Source: Saprospiraceae bacterium (GTDB lineage Bacteria; Bacteroidota; Bacteroidia; Chitinophagales; Saprospiraceae). Taken from it: DNA of 64,000 nucleotides. Made by a program: the position numbers and the translations under genes. Within the stretch, counting starts at the first letter, position 1. Each line of letters opens with the position of its first letter. Of the stretch, positions 16,887-25,899 are shown in pieces. The notes under the pieces are model-generated. The model had not been told where the DNA came from, searched no databases, and saw only the letters and a list, made by a program, of their open reading frames with translations. The DNA lies in NCBI GenBank assembly GCA_021604865.1, contig BQJU01000001.1:295736-359735 (forward strand), given 5' to 3'.

Positions 16887-17762
16887 ATGAGACATAAATT
16901 AAATAAAGCAATTCCCTTCAAAATACAGAAATCTCAGGATCATGCTATTTTGGTTCAGGTAGATAAAGAGGCTTATTTTTATGATAAGCTACATTACCAT
17001 CCGGAGATACAAATAACCGCTATTGTAAGGGGAGAAGGGATTTTTTATGCTGGAAATAGTATGACTACTTTTTCCGAAATGGAGGTGTTTATTATTGGCG
17101 CTGATATCCCTCATTTATTAAAAAATCATCGTGCTTATTATGATGAAAAATCTCCTGGCGTTGAAGGTATTTCTCTGTTTTTTGACAAGTTTTCGTTTGG
17201 AAAGAAATTTTTTGACCTTAAAGAATTGGCAGAAATTAAGACCCTGCTTTTGACCAGCAACAGAGTGATCAAAATTACGGGCGCTTCTAAAGAGGCTATT
17301 TATCAAAAAATCATTGCAACAACGTCTAAGAATAGCGATGACCTGATCATTGCCTTTCTGCAAATTTTATCCCTAATTAAAAAAGCAGAAAAGGAATACC
17401 TTAATAACGAACAATATCAATTGACCTTGGATGAGGCCGATGGAAGTAGATTAAATGAGGTTTTGAATTATACTTTTAAACATTTTAAAGAAAACATCAC
17501 GATTGAGCAGGTAATCCACATTGCTCATTTAAGTCGTTCCCAATTCAGCAAATTTTTTAAGCTGCATACTCGCAAGACCTACATCCAATTCCTCAACGAA
17601 CTTCGGATTGAAAACGCTTGTGTTTTACTTACAAATACAGCTTATACAATCGAACAGATTTGTTATGAGACAGGCTTTAAAAATGTCTCTAATTTCGTAA
17701 GGCAATTCAAGAAAATTAAAAATACGACGCCTTCAGACTTCCGGAAAACCATGTCTATTTAA
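16887..17762 (+). CDS. AraC family regulator next to the hydroxyproline operon
   Basis: A 291-residue regulator. The N-terminal cupin (about 15-105) includes YDKLHYHPEIQITAIVRGEGIFYAG and IIGADIPHLL. The C-terminal AraC DNA-binding domain (about 190-288) has two helix-turn-helix units: ITIEQVIHIAHLSRSQFSKFFK and IEQICYETGFKNVSNFVRQFKK followed by TPSDFRK. It ends 8 bases inside the convergent FAD oxidoreductase gene. In other Bacteroidota this combination commonly controls hydroxyproline or D-amino-acid use; here that is inferred from position only. The effector may be hydroxyproline or a related metabolite. Confidence 0.85.
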   Translation: MRHKLNKAIPFKIQKSQDHAILVQVDKEAYFYDKLHYHPEIQITAIVRGEGIFYAGNSMTTFSEMEVFIIGADIPHLLKNHRAYYDEKSPGVEGISLFFDKFSFGKKFFDLKELAEIKTLLLTSNRVIKITGASKEAIYQKIIATTSKNSDDLIIAFLQILSLIKKAEKEYLNNEQYQLTLDEADGSRLNEVLNYTFKHFKENITIEQVIHIAHLSRSQFSKFFKLHTRKTYIQFLNELRIENACVLLTNTAYTIEQICYETGFKNVSNFVRQFKKIKNTTPSDFRKTMSI

Positions 17763-19011
17763 AGCGATTAAGTCTAAAAGCATGAAGATCGATTTCCGTA
17801 TCTTGTTCGGTCATGATCTGGCTAATCAGCTTACTGGTGGCCGGCCCCAAACTCATGCCCATGGTTCCGTGTCCGGTACCCAAAATCATGTTTGATAGTT
17901 GAGAAGACTTTCCAATATAAGGCATCCCATCAGGTGTACATGGCCGATATCCTTGCCAGATTTTGGTAGAGGGTGAAAAAGGAACCTCGAGATTCCTGTA
18001 ATAAGCAGGAATACTTTCCATGATGCCACTTAACCGACGTTGATTGATGTGATCGGAGACACCACTTAACTCCAATGTTCCTCCAATGCGCAAGTCGTCG
18101 CCCATGGGCGTAAGGGCTACTTTAGCTTCTGAAAGAAGGGTGGGTATACAAGGGCGAAGGCCTGGTTTTTTTATAGTGATACTATAACCTTTACCCGCTA
18201 TCAAGTGGATTTTAATGCCTAATTTCTTGAGTAAATGGCCCGTCCAGGCTCCAGTCGTGAGCAAAACATTTTGCACTTTAATTTCCTGGCCACTACGGCT
18301 TGTTAGGCTGGTAATTTGTCTTCCTGAAACATTGAAGTCTACGATTTCAGTATTCACTAAAAACTGCACACCCCGCTGTTTTAACGCAGCAATCATTTGG
18401 CGGATAAACCGATTGGGATACAGATGTGCATCTCCTGGAAAATAAATTCCTCCTAAGACATCCAGATCCATTTCAGGTTCTAAAGTTTTTAGGCGGGGCA
18501 GGTCCATAATTGCTGCATTTACGCCTAGCTGATGTGCTTTTTCTGCCAATTCTTCTTCCTCTCTAGCCTGCTTTTCCGTTTTATAAAGCATTAACAAACC
18601 ACGCTCTTCAAAGCCAAAATCAAAATCGGGGTTTAGAGAAATTTCTTTATATAATTGTTTACTCCATTCATTTAAATGGTACAAAACAGGCATGCAGGTC
18701 TCTACGTGTTGATGGTTTGCAGCACGATAAAAACGCCACAACCACTGCATCAAATCCAGATTTAGCCTTGGTTTGATAAAAAATGGACTTTTGTTACTCA
18801 GTAGCCATTTCAAGCCTTGAGCAATAATGCCTGGCGAGGCCATTGGGATAAAGTGACTCGGTACGATCATGCCTGCATTTCCATGTGAGGTACCATTTGA
18901 CAGGTTGTATCTGTCAATAATGCATACCTCAAAACCTTCCTTTTGCAGATACCACGCAGAACAAAGCCCAACTATCCCACCACCAATAATGTGTATCGAA
19001 TTGTTTTTCAT
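17755..19011 (-). CDS. FAD-dependent D-amino-acid (probably D-hydroxyproline) dehydrogenase
   Basis: A 418-residue DAO-family flavoprotein. The FAD-binding GxGxxG is in IIGGGIVGLCSAWYLQ, and the C-terminal part contains WQGYRPCTPDGMPYIGKS and LGTGHGTMGMSLGPATSKLI, as in DadA-like dehydrogenases. Because the upstream gene is a two-cysteine hydroxyproline epimerase and the gene before that a DHDPS-family deaminase candidate, the likely reaction is cis-4-hydroxy-D-proline to 1-pyrroline-4-hydroxy-2-carboxylate. The start ATG overlaps the upstream stop in ATGA, implying translational coupling. It is the last gene of the operon and overlaps the AraC gene tail to tail by 8 bp. Confidence 0.85.
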   Translation of the reverse strand: MKNNSIHIIGGGIVGLCSAWYLQKEGFEVCIIDRYNLSNGTSHGNAGMIVPSHFIPMASPGIIAQGLKWLLSNKSPFFIKPRLNLDLMQWLWRFYRAANHQHVETCMPVLYHLNEWSKQLYKEISLNPDFDFGFEERGLLMLYKTEKQAREEEELAEKAHQLGVNAAIMDLPRLKTLEPEMDLDVLGGIYFPGDAHLYPNRFIRQMIAALKQRGVQFLVNTEIVDFNVSGRQITSLTSRSGQEIKVQNVLLTTGAWTGHLLKKLGIKIHLIAGKGYSITIKKPGLRPCIPTLLSEAKVALTPMGDDLRIGGTLELSGVSDHINQRRLSGIMESIPAYYRNLEVPFSPSTKIWQGYRPCTPDGMPYIGKSSQLSNMILGTGHGTMGMSLGPATSKLISQIMTEQDTEIDLHAFRLNRFK

Positions 19012-20009
19012 ATCACTTGAAATCCATAAGCATAAGGATCATCTTCATCATCAATAATAATATTGTTGTAGCCGGTTATCTTGGCCCAGCCTTCAATAGA
19101 AGGAATAATTGCCTTAAAATCCTTGACAACTGTGGCCGCCTCCACCCTCCCGGTAAATGTTGATCCAATGTAACTCTCGTGAATATAGGTGTCTCCAACA
19201 TGTAGCTTTCCCTTGGCATATAGTTGGGCCATTCTTGCTGAAGTACCTGTACCACAGGGAGAGCGATCAATCGCTTTATCTCCATAAAAGACGGCATTCC
19301 GGCCATGAGCCTCCTCCGACAGGGTTTCACCCGTCCACAAGATATGGCTGAGCCCATTTATGGTCGGAGAAAGTGGGTGTCGAAACTCGTATTGGTCATT
19401 TAACCGTTTCCGAATAATTCTACTCCAATGCACCAACCGATCAGCAGTATAGGCTTGAATTCCGGGAAAATGTTCCTGTGCATCAATGATTGCATAAAAA
19501 TTGCCACCATAGGCTACATCTATATTCAGCGTTCCCAAACCAGGACATTCGACTTCCAAATTTTCTTTATAAAGAAAGGAAGCGATATTTGTCAACTTTA
19601 CGGATTCCACTTTTTTGTGCCTCATTTTTATAGCAACCCTTATTAACCCGGCGGGCGTTTCCAGTCGTAGTATCCCGGGTACTTTGGGCTGTACCAATCC
19701 TTCCTCCAGCATAATAGTCACCGCACCGATAGTCCCGTGGCCACACATGGGCAAACACCCACTGGTTTCAATAAAGAGTATGGCCATATCATTTTCCGGA
19801 TCGGTAGGCGCATACAAAATAGAACCCGACATCATATCGTGTCCACGAGGCTCAAACATCAGCCCTCTTCTAATCCAATCATACTCTTTCAGAAAGTGTA
19901 GCCGCTTTTCCACCATGCTATCACCATGTAGTAGCGGTCCTCCCCCGGCGACTAACCTTACTGGATTGCCACAGGTATGAGCGTCAATGCAAAAAAAAGT
20001 TTTTCTCAT
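19008..20009 (-). CDS. 4-hydroxyproline 2-epimerase (proline racemase family)
   Basis: A 333-residue proline racemase-family protein. Both catalytic positions are Cys: C89 in LPMCGHGTIGA and C252 in RSPCGTGTSARMA. Two cysteines fit racemases or epimerases and argue against the trans-3-hydroxyproline dehydratase branch, which has Thr at the second position. The expected reaction is trans-4-hydroxy-L-proline to cis-4-hydroxy-D-proline. The substrate GGN motif area reads TCGNPVRLVAGGGP. It is the middle gene of the operon, 49 bases after the DHDPS-like gene and coupled by a 4-bp overlap to the FAD dehydrogenase that would use its product. Confidence 0.88.
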   Translation of the reverse strand: MRKTFFCIDAHTCGNPVRLVAGGGPLLHGDSMVEKRLHFLKEYDWIRRGLMFEPRGHDMMSGSILYAPTDPENDMAILFIETSGCLPMCGHGTIGAVTIMLEEGLVQPKVPGILRLETPAGLIRVAIKMRHKKVESVKLTNIASFLYKENLEVECPGLGTLNIDVAYGGNFYAIIDAQEHFPGIQAYTADRLVHWSRIIRKRLNDQYEFRHPLSPTINGLSHILWTGETLSEEAHGRNAVFYGDKAIDRSPCGTGTSARMAQLYAKGKLHVGDTYIHESYIGSTFTGRVEAATVVKDFKAIIPSIEGWAKITGYNNIIIDDEDDPYAYGFQVI

Positions 20010-20058
20010 GCCTTTAGCCTTATTTTAGGACCTGGGATAAAATTTGGGAGTGTCATCT

Positions 20059-20988
20059 TCATTTGGCAATGGCGATGCTTAAATAATCTGGCAATGCTGG
20101 TCTGGTAGCAATGCCTTTCTCCAAAATGCCGATAACTCGTTCCCGTTCTTTTCCTACTAAAACGTGTCTCGGTGGTCGCACATGCTCGGTTCCTATTCCG
20201 GTCATTACCTCTGCCAATTTGATGTTTTGTACCAATTGCGGATTTATATCCAATTCCAAAATGGGCAAAAACCAACGATAAATATTTAGGGCTTCTTCAA
20301 TCCTCTGTGCTTTCACCAACCTATATATAGCGACTGTTTCACGTGGAAAGGCATCAACCAGGCCAGCAACCCAGCCATCGGCACCCATCAACAATTCTTC
20401 CATAGCCAAGGTGTCTACACCGCAGAGTATTTTGAACCGATCGCCAAATCGATTCCTCATTCTGGTAACATTTGAGATATCTCTGGTACTTTCCTTCACG
20501 GCTTGGATGTTTTCCATTTGAAGGAGTTGTTCAAAAATCTCGATGGTTATTTCTATTTTATAATCCACCGGATTATTGTACAACATGATCGGTAGTGCGG
20601 TGTGGCCGGCAACTTGTTTGAAAAAATCAGCGACTTCCTGTTCTGTGGGTTTGTATAACATTGGCGGAAGCAACATCAGGCCATGTACACCGATTTTCTG
20701 GGCTTCTTGTGCCAATTGAATAGCGTTCCGGGTAGACCCTTCTGCAATATTTAGAATAACATCTACCTTATCGCCAACACGATCAAGAGCTGCTTTGGCC
20801 AAAACCAATCTTTCTTCCTGGGTAAGGGTGCTGCTTTCGCCTAATGACCCTCCTATAATGATTCCGTCAACACCTGCCGCTACCTGAAATTGGATGTTTT
20901 TTAGAAAGGCATCCAGATCTAACTCACCGTCGTTTTTAAACTTTGTGGTCACTGCCGGGTAAACACCTTGCCATTTTACTTGCCTCAT
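20059..20988 (-). CDS. DHDPS-family protein, likely 1-pyrroline-4-hydroxy-2-carboxylate deaminase
   Basis: A 309-residue class I aldolase-type TIM barrel. The Schiff-base lysine is K165 in IQAVKESTRD and the proton-relay tyrosine is Y137 in IMLYNNPVDY. The family GxxGE box is GGSLGESSTLTQEER. In this operon the likely role is the third step of hydroxyproline degradation, deamination of pyrroline-4-hydroxy-2-carboxylate to 2-oxoglutarate semialdehyde. Biosynthetic DapA is less likely given the neighbours. I start it at MRQVKWQGVYPA; the frame is open 7 codons further but those have no support. It is the first gene of the operon. The final aldehyde dehydrogenase of the pathway is not in this cluster. 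Confidence 0.8.
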   Translation of the reverse strand: MRQVKWQGVYPAVTTKFKNDGELDLDAFLKNIQFQVAAGVDGIIIGGSLGESSTLTQEERLVLAKAALDRVGDKVDVILNIAEGSTRNAIQLAQEAQKIGVHGLMLLPPMLYKPTEQEVADFFKQVAGHTALPIMLYNNPVDYKIEITIEIFEQLLQMENIQAVKESTRDISNVTRMRNRFGDRFKILCGVDTLAMEELLMGADGWVAGLVDAFPRETVAIYRLVKAQRIEEALNIYRWFLPILELDINPQLVQNIKLAEVMTGIGTEHVRPPRHVLVGKERERVIGILEKGIATRPALPDYLSIAIAK

Positions 20989-21422
20989 GGTTATTATTTT
21001 TAATGGCAAAGGTTGGGCAAATCAGGAAATTGAATCTGTATTATTGTGTCGAATACCGATAGTTTTGTGGGATTAAGAGCCTGTTGCCCTGCGTAACAAC
21101 GCAAATGATAGAAGTTTTAATGACAAACATTTGTTTAGCCAACTATTTTGCCTTCCTTTGCGTTCTATTTGATAAGCGACGAAGTGCATAACTTTTAATA
21201 TGACCCTGATTATCTTGAATTCCATTCTTTATAATTAGTTTTTCAACTACATTTTACCGCACTTTTTTATGTCTTTTCTGATAGATCGGATGGCTAAATT
21301 GTCCAATCGATTCTTGGGCTTGCTGCCTCTGTGAGAAAGAAAAGACACCTTGTTTTTTGTTTTTTTACAAAAAGGGTGGCGCATCCAAAAATTATTATTT
21401 TTAATAAAATTGATTACCATTT
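20989..21422. other. 434-bp intergenic region before rpsU, with one interspersed repeat arm
   Basis: No plausible gene is seen. It carries an arm of the interspersed palindromic family (CCCTGCGTAACAACGC, 21087-21102). It must also contain the divergent promoters of the hydroxyproline operon and rpsU. An A/T-rich hairpin-like stretch (about 21340-21375, CCTTGT...ACAAAAAGG) lies before the rpsU start. Confidence 0.5.
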
Positions 21423-21614
21423 ATGCTAATTATTGAAATTCGCGAAGGAGAAAACATTGACAGAGCGCTCAAGCGCTACAAGCGGAAACACCGGGAAACA
21501 AAACTCATCCGGGAGCTTCGCAAACGTCAGCATTTTACCAAACCATCTGTTCAGCGCAGAAACGAGTTGTTGAAGGCCGCATATAAGCAGCAAAAGTTGG
21601 CAAACGAAGAGTAA
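21423..21614 (+). CDS. rpsU: 30S ribosomal protein bS21
   Basis: A 63-residue basic protein, the normal length for bS21. It starts MLIIEIREGENIDRALKRYK and contains the family signature KLIRELRKRQHFTKPSVQRR. It binds the small subunit near the 3' end of 16S rRNA. In Flavobacterium (from memory of published work) bS21 controls its own mRNA through a strong Shine-Dalgarno sequence. Here the 20 bases before the ATG (AATAAAATTGATTACCATTT) show no such sequence, so that control may be absent or differently built. It is followed by hemA with its own promoter box. Confidence 0.93.
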   Translation: MLIIEIREGENIDRALKRYKRKHRETKLIRELRKRQHFTKPSVQRRNELLKAAYKQQKLANEE

Positions 21615-21697
21615 GGTTTATTATTTAGACTTTTTCCAAATACTTTCCAGTTTAAGGTTGTTTACAGTTTTATGACATAAAGAGCGCCTTCGTCTAC

Positions 21698-21705
21698 TAT
21701 TTTTG
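21698..21705 (+). promoter_or_regulatory. -7 promoter box of hemA
   Basis: TATTTTTG is a perfect match to the Bacteroidota -7 consensus TANNTTTG, 26 bases before the hemA ATG. No clear -33 TTG is seen at the ideal distance. Confidence 0.5.
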
Positions 21706-21731
21706 TGTTCACAATTTATGACTGGTAAACC

Positions 21732-22961
21732 ATGCTGGAACATCTAAAGATACTGACTGTAACACATCGCCACACCCGATTGGAAGAAATCGGGGACTTC
21801 GTGATTAAGGCTGAAAATGAAGCTGAACTAATTACAAGGCTGGAATCTATAAAAGCCCAGTTTTGTCTGGAGGAACTGTTTTATCTGCCTACCTGTAATC
21901 GGGTCATGTATTTTTTTGTGACACCTCATGTTTTGGATCATTCTTTTGCAGCTCATTTTCTACAAGCTGTAAATCCCCAACTGCCGCTTCATCAGTTGGA
22001 AAATATTGAAGAAAAAACGTTGTTGTTAAAGGGTCGGGATGCGATGGCACACCTATTTGATGTTGCCTCCTCCATTGATTCCTTAGTCGTTGGCGAACGC
22101 CAGATTCTCGGACAAATTCGCGATGCTTATGACCAATGCCAGCGGTGGAACCTGACAGGTGATACAATCCGCCTGGCTATTCAACAGGCTGTCGTTTCAG
22201 CAAAGGAAGTATATGCAACAACAAAAATCGGTGCCAAGCCGGTTTCTATCGTTTCATTGGCGATACAAAAAATGATGCAGGCAAATTTGCCTAAAGATGC
22301 CCGCATTTTGTTGATCGGCGCTGGTCAAACCAATACCTTGGTCGCCAAATTTCTGGCCAAACATCAATTTGAAAAGATAAACATTTTTAACCGCAGCATA
22401 GGAAAAGCTGAGGAGCTTGCTAAAATGCTGAATGGAAACGCCTTTCTACTCTCTGAATTGCCAAATTATACAGAAGGGTTTGATTGTATGATCGTCTGCA
22501 CCGGCGCAACTGAAGCCATTATTTCTACCGATTTATATACGCACCTGTTGCAGGGAGACACTGACCGAAAGGTAGTCATCGATCTAGCCATTCCCAATAA
22601 TGTCGACGAAGACGTTGTTGCCCAATGCTCCTTGCAATATATTAAGATCGAAGGTTTGCGCCAACTGGCCAAAGAAAACCTTGCTTTCCGTGAGCTGGAA
22701 ATTAAACACGCTCACCTATTACTTGCGCCCTATCTCGATTCTTTTCCCTCGATACTCAAACAACGGCAGCTGGAAATAGCGCTGCGTAATGTGCCTCAGG
22801 AAATCAAAGCCATCAAAGCTAAAGCTGTCAATGAGGTCTTCCGCAAAGAAGTAGACTCCCTCGATGACTCCACCCGCGAATTGCTCGATCGCATGCTGTC
22901 CTATATGGAGAAAAAATGTATCGGCATTCCTATGAAAGCTGCTCGGGAAGTGGTGTTGTAA
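21732..22961 (+). CDS. hemA: Glutamyl-tRNA reductase
   Basis: A 409-residue enzyme reducing Glu-tRNA(Glu) to glutamate-1-semialdehyde, the first step of C5 haem/tetrapyrrole synthesis. The catalytic Cys is C55 in FYLPTCNRVMYFF (usually TCNRxE). The specificity region SLVVGERQILGQIRDAY is intact, followed by the NADPH-binding stretch ARILLIGAGQTN and the C-terminal dimerisation helices (EIKAIKAKAVNEVFRKEVDSLDD). Length fits the family. It stands alone behind rpsU with its own -7 box and converges on the ABC ATPase gene after about 30 bases. Confidence 0.95.
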   Translation: MLEHLKILTVTHRHTRLEEIGDFVIKAENEAELITRLESIKAQFCLEELFYLPTCNRVMYFFVTPHVLDHSFAAHFLQAVNPQLPLHQLENIEEKTLLLKGRDAMAHLFDVASSIDSLVVGERQILGQIRDAYDQCQRWNLTGDTIRLAIQQAVVSAKEVYATTKIGAKPVSIVSLAIQKMMQANLPKDARILLIGAGQTNTLVAKFLAKHQFEKINIFNRSIGKAEELAKMLNGNAFLLSELPNYTEGFDCMIVCTGATEAIISTDLYTHLLQGDTDRKVVIDLAIPNNVDEDVVAQCSLQYIKIEGLRQLAKENLAFRELEIKHAHLLLAPYLDSFPSILKQRQLEIALRNVPQEIKAIKAKAVNEVFRKEVDSLDDSTRELLDRMLSYMEKKCIGIPMKAAREVVL

Positions 22962-22991
22962 GCAGGAGGCTTTGGTCGTCTTTCAAAATAC

Positions 22992-24365
22992 TCATCTATG
23001 CTGTTGCTCAATTCCAATTTTCAATCGCTCCTGATCAATTACTGCCAGATGGTTCATACCTGGTAATACTTCCTTATCCAAATGCGTAATCTGTATCACC
23101 GTCCGGTTTTCATCCACACAATGGTTGAGAAATTCATGCAAAAAATGAAAATTTGACTGGTCCAACCCCTGAAAAGGTTCATCAAGAATGAGCACCGGTG
23201 GGTTTTTAACCAAGGCACGTGCGACCATAACCATTCTTTTTTCACCCGATGACAGGGAACCCAGTACTGCATTTTCCAAGTCTTTCAATCCAAATAATTG
23301 AATTAGATTTTTATAACTTTCCAACTCGGTGGTATCCAACTGTCGATTGAGGTAAATAGTACCGGTAAATCCGGAACAAATAATGTCTTTAACTTTATGT
23401 GAAAGATTCCAGAATTGCTGAATTTCCGGAGAGACAAACCCGATTTTTGCTTTGATGTCCCAAATAGATTCACCACTCCCACGCCTACGGTCAAAAAGGG
23501 TAATGCCCAACCGGTAAGCGGCCGGATTATCTGCATTCAACAGACTCATCAAAGTTGATTTTCCGGAACCATTTTTGCCTCTGAGTAGCCATTTTTCGCC
23601 TTTCTTAATCGTCCAATTAACCTGGTTTATTAAAACCTTTTCTCCGGCTATAATATCCCCATTGTTGATTTGAAAAACCGTTTTGAAGTCGGTGCTAGGC
23701 GTATTAAAAAAGGAAGAATGAATAACATTGTCCCATTGCCTATCGGCTTGTTTTTGGAGGGCAATCACCTGAGAAAAGTTGATATTCAGGGAATTGTCAT
23801 TCAGCAGGAGTAGGATCGTTTTACCAAATTGGGTTGTAATGAGATGAAATAATTGAATGAAGTTGTGTGTAGCTTGTACATCCAGGCCGGTAAAAGGGTT
23901 GTCCAAAAGATAGACTTCAGCCCGTTTGAGGAGATTTTTTAGCAATAAAACCTTTCTGGTCTCACCACTGGATAATTCAATGAGTTGCTTTTGCAAAACA
24001 CCTTCGGAAAGCACCAAATTAAGTAGTGTTTTGGCATAAGTATCGCCCGGGTCATACCCGAGGTATGCTTTGATGTTTTGCAAACTCGCCGCATTGGAAT
24101 CGTAGCGCTGTTGATAATAAAAATCAGCGTAATGAAATTTAACGCTATTGGCAGAATAGTCAGAAAAGGCGATCTGTGATGGATCGATGAACCTGGTGAT
24201 TCCTCCCTCGTAATTTGAATGGGCACGACACAAAACCTTCGCCAGTGTTGTTTTACCCGACCTGTTGGGACCAATGATGGCAATTAATTCTCCCTGGCTA
24301 ATCCGGGCAGAAATGGTCTGGTTGAAAATCCGCAATTGTTCAATTTGAAGTAATGTACGTTTCAT
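22992..24365 (-). CDS. Double ABC-type ATPase, ModF/PhrA-like
   Basis: A 457-residue soluble protein with two ABC nucleotide-binding domains. Domain 1 has Walker A GPNRSGKTTLAKVL, signature LSSGETRKVLLLK and Walker B VYLLDNPFTGLD (Asn replaces the catalytic Glu). Domain 2 has Walker A GKNGSGKSTLMSLL, signature LSSGEKRMVMVARAL and Walker B VLILDEPFQGLD with the Glu intact. No membrane segment or permease gene is present. The arrangement resembles ModF (PhrA), whose role is poorly defined (molybdate-related or DNA-related ATPase). The Asn/Glu asymmetry implies one degenerate and one active composite site. It diverges from mtaB. Confidence 0.85.
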   Translation of the reverse strand: MKRTLLQIEQLRIFNQTISARISQGELIAIIGPNRSGKTTLAKVLCRAHSNYEGGITRFIDPSQIAFSDYSANSVKFHYADFYYQQRYDSNAASLQNIKAYLGYDPGDTYAKTLLNLVLSEGVLQKQLIELSSGETRKVLLLKNLLKRAEVYLLDNPFTGLDVQATHNFIQLFHLITTQFGKTILLLLNDNSLNINFSQVIALQKQADRQWDNVIHSSFFNTPSTDFKTVFQINNGDIIAGEKVLINQVNWTIKKGEKWLLRGKNGSGKSTLMSLLNADNPAAYRLGITLFDRRRGSGESIWDIKAKIGFVSPEIQQFWNLSHKVKDIICSGFTGTIYLNRQLDTTELESYKNLIQLFGLKDLENAVLGSLSSGEKRMVMVARALVKNPPVLILDEPFQGLDQSNFHFLHEFLNHCVDENRTVIQITHLDKEVLPGMNHLAVIDQERLKIGIEQQHR

Positions 24366-24397
24366 GTAATGAACTTCTCGCTTTCCCTAATAATCCG

Positions 24398-24405
24398 TAA
24401 CTTTG
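24398..24405 (+). promoter_or_regulatory. -7 promoter box of mtaB
   Basis: TAACTTTG matches TANNTTTG perfectly, 73 bases before the mtaB start. The leader between them contains three TTTG-type motifs. Confidence 0.5.
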
Positions 24406-24478
24406 CGCGAATTTGCAAATAATTTGCATTCTTTGACTAGTACGATTTGTCAAAGGCCAATAAATTAAGGATTTAAAA

Positions 24479-25825
24479 ATGGCTACGCCAAAAACAGTTG
24501 CTTTTTACACGCTGGGCTGCAAACTCAACTATTCTGAGACATCGTCGATTGGACGGTTGTTTGAGGATGCAGGTTATGGCGAGGTGAAGTTTGAAGAAGG
24601 GGCAGATATCTACGTGATCAATACCTGCTCGGTGACGGATTTTGCTGACCGCAAGTGTCGTCAGATTGTGCGGCGGGCGTTGCGCCACAATGACCAGGCC
24701 TTTGTCGTCGTAATTGGGTGTTATGCTCAACTGAAACCGGAAGAAATCTCTAATATTCCGGGTGTAGACCTGGTATTGGGGGCTGCCGAAAAATTCCGCA
24801 TTCTTGAATACATCGACGACCTGAGTAAATCACCGGATAAGGGTATGGTTCAGGCTGGAGAGGTAACCGAGGCCAAAGACTTTATCAATGCATTCTCTTT
24901 TGGTGACCGTACGCGTTCTTTTCTCAAAGTCCAGGATGGTTGTAATTATAAGTGCACTTTTTGTACTATTCCACTAGCGCGGGGCAAAAGCCGTAGCGAT
25001 ACTGTTGAAAACGTAGTGGCTAATGCACGGAAAATTGCAGCACTGGGTGTAAAAGAAATTGTACTAACAGGTGTCAATATTGGTGATTTTGGCAATGGCA
25101 CCGAAGTTATTGAAGGTGTCAAACCTCGAAAAGAAGCTTTGTTTATCGACCTCATTCGTGCATTGGATCAGGTAGAGGGCATTGAACGTTTTCGCATTTC
25201 TTCCATTGAGCCGAATTTGTGTACGGATGAAGTCATTGAATTTGTGGCCCAATCTCAGCGGTTTGTTCCTCATTTTCACATGCCTTTACAATCAGGAAAC
25301 AATCAGCAGCTGAAACAAATGCGCCGTCGCTATACTCGGGAACTCTATGCTTCACGGGTAGCAAAAATTAAGGAAGTGATGCCCCATTGTTGTATCGGGG
25401 TGGATATGATTGTGGGTTTCCCCGGTGAAACGGAGGAGGGTTTTCTGGAGTCTTACCGCTTTATCAATGAGCTGGATATTTCTTACCTACATGTCTTTAC
25501 CTATTCTGAACGTCCCAATACACCTGCTATTGAGATGCAGGGCAAAGTACCCATGCAGGAGCGTCGTCGTCGCAACCAGATGTTGAGTATTCTAAGCGAA
25601 AAAAAACGCCGTTATTTTTACGAACAACACTTGGAAGAACAGCGTGAAGTCTTGTTTGAAAAGAGTAAAACTGAAGGAAAAATGACGGGATTTACCGATA
25701 ATTATGTCAAGGTCGAGCTCCCATTGGACGAAAGTCTGCTCAATCACATAGCGTCGGTAAAATTGCTTGAAGTTGATGAACAGGGCCTTGCTAAAGCTGC
25801 TTTGGTAGACGTAGCGGTAGGCTAG
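24479..25825 (+). CDS. mtaB: tRNA t6A37 methylthiotransferase
   Basis: A 448-residue radical SAM enzyme that adds a methylthio group to N6-threonylcarbamoyladenosine at position 37 of ANN-decoding tRNAs. The N-terminal UPF0004 domain has FYTLGCKLNYSETS, NTCSVTDFADRKCR and VIGCYAQ, with the three Cys for the auxiliary Fe-S cluster. The radical SAM CxxxCxxC is CNYKCTFC, followed by IPLARGKSRSD. The C-terminal TRAM-like domain ends the protein. Length and motifs fit MtaB rather than MiaB or RimO (YTLGCKLN start). It has its own promoter and no operon partner. Confidence 0.93.
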   Translation: MATPKTVAFYTLGCKLNYSETSSIGRLFEDAGYGEVKFEEGADIYVINTCSVTDFADRKCRQIVRRALRHNDQAFVVVIGCYAQLKPEEISNIPGVDLVLGAAEKFRILEYIDDLSKSPDKGMVQAGEVTEAKDFINAFSFGDRTRSFLKVQDGCNYKCTFCTIPLARGKSRSDTVENVVANARKIAALGVKEIVLTGVNIGDFGNGTEVIEGVKPRKEALFIDLIRALDQVEGIERFRISSIEPNLCTDEVIEFVAQSQRFVPHFHMPLQSGNNQQLKQMRRRYTRELYASRVAKIKEVMPHCCIGVDMIVGFPGETEEGFLESYRFINELDISYLHVFTYSERPNTPAIEMQGKVPMQERRRRNQMLSILSEKKRRYFYEQHLEEQREVLFEKSKTEGKMTGFTDNYVKVELPLDESLLNHIASVKLLEVDEQGLAKAALVDVAVG

Positions 25826-25899
25826 AGGCCAGATTGTCTCGGCTTTCAGGAGGCAGAATTTGCCGGAGTGCTCCCTTTATTTTTTTAACCCTTCCAATT

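Noticed and set aside
19008..20009. trans-3-hydroxy-L-proline dehydratase
   Set aside because: That branch carries Thr at the second catalytic position; here both positions are Cys.
20059..20988. Biosynthetic dihydrodipicolinate synthase (dapA)
   Set aside because: The family fold fits, but coupling to hydroxyproline epimerase and D-amino-acid dehydrogenase genes makes the catabolic deaminase role more likely.
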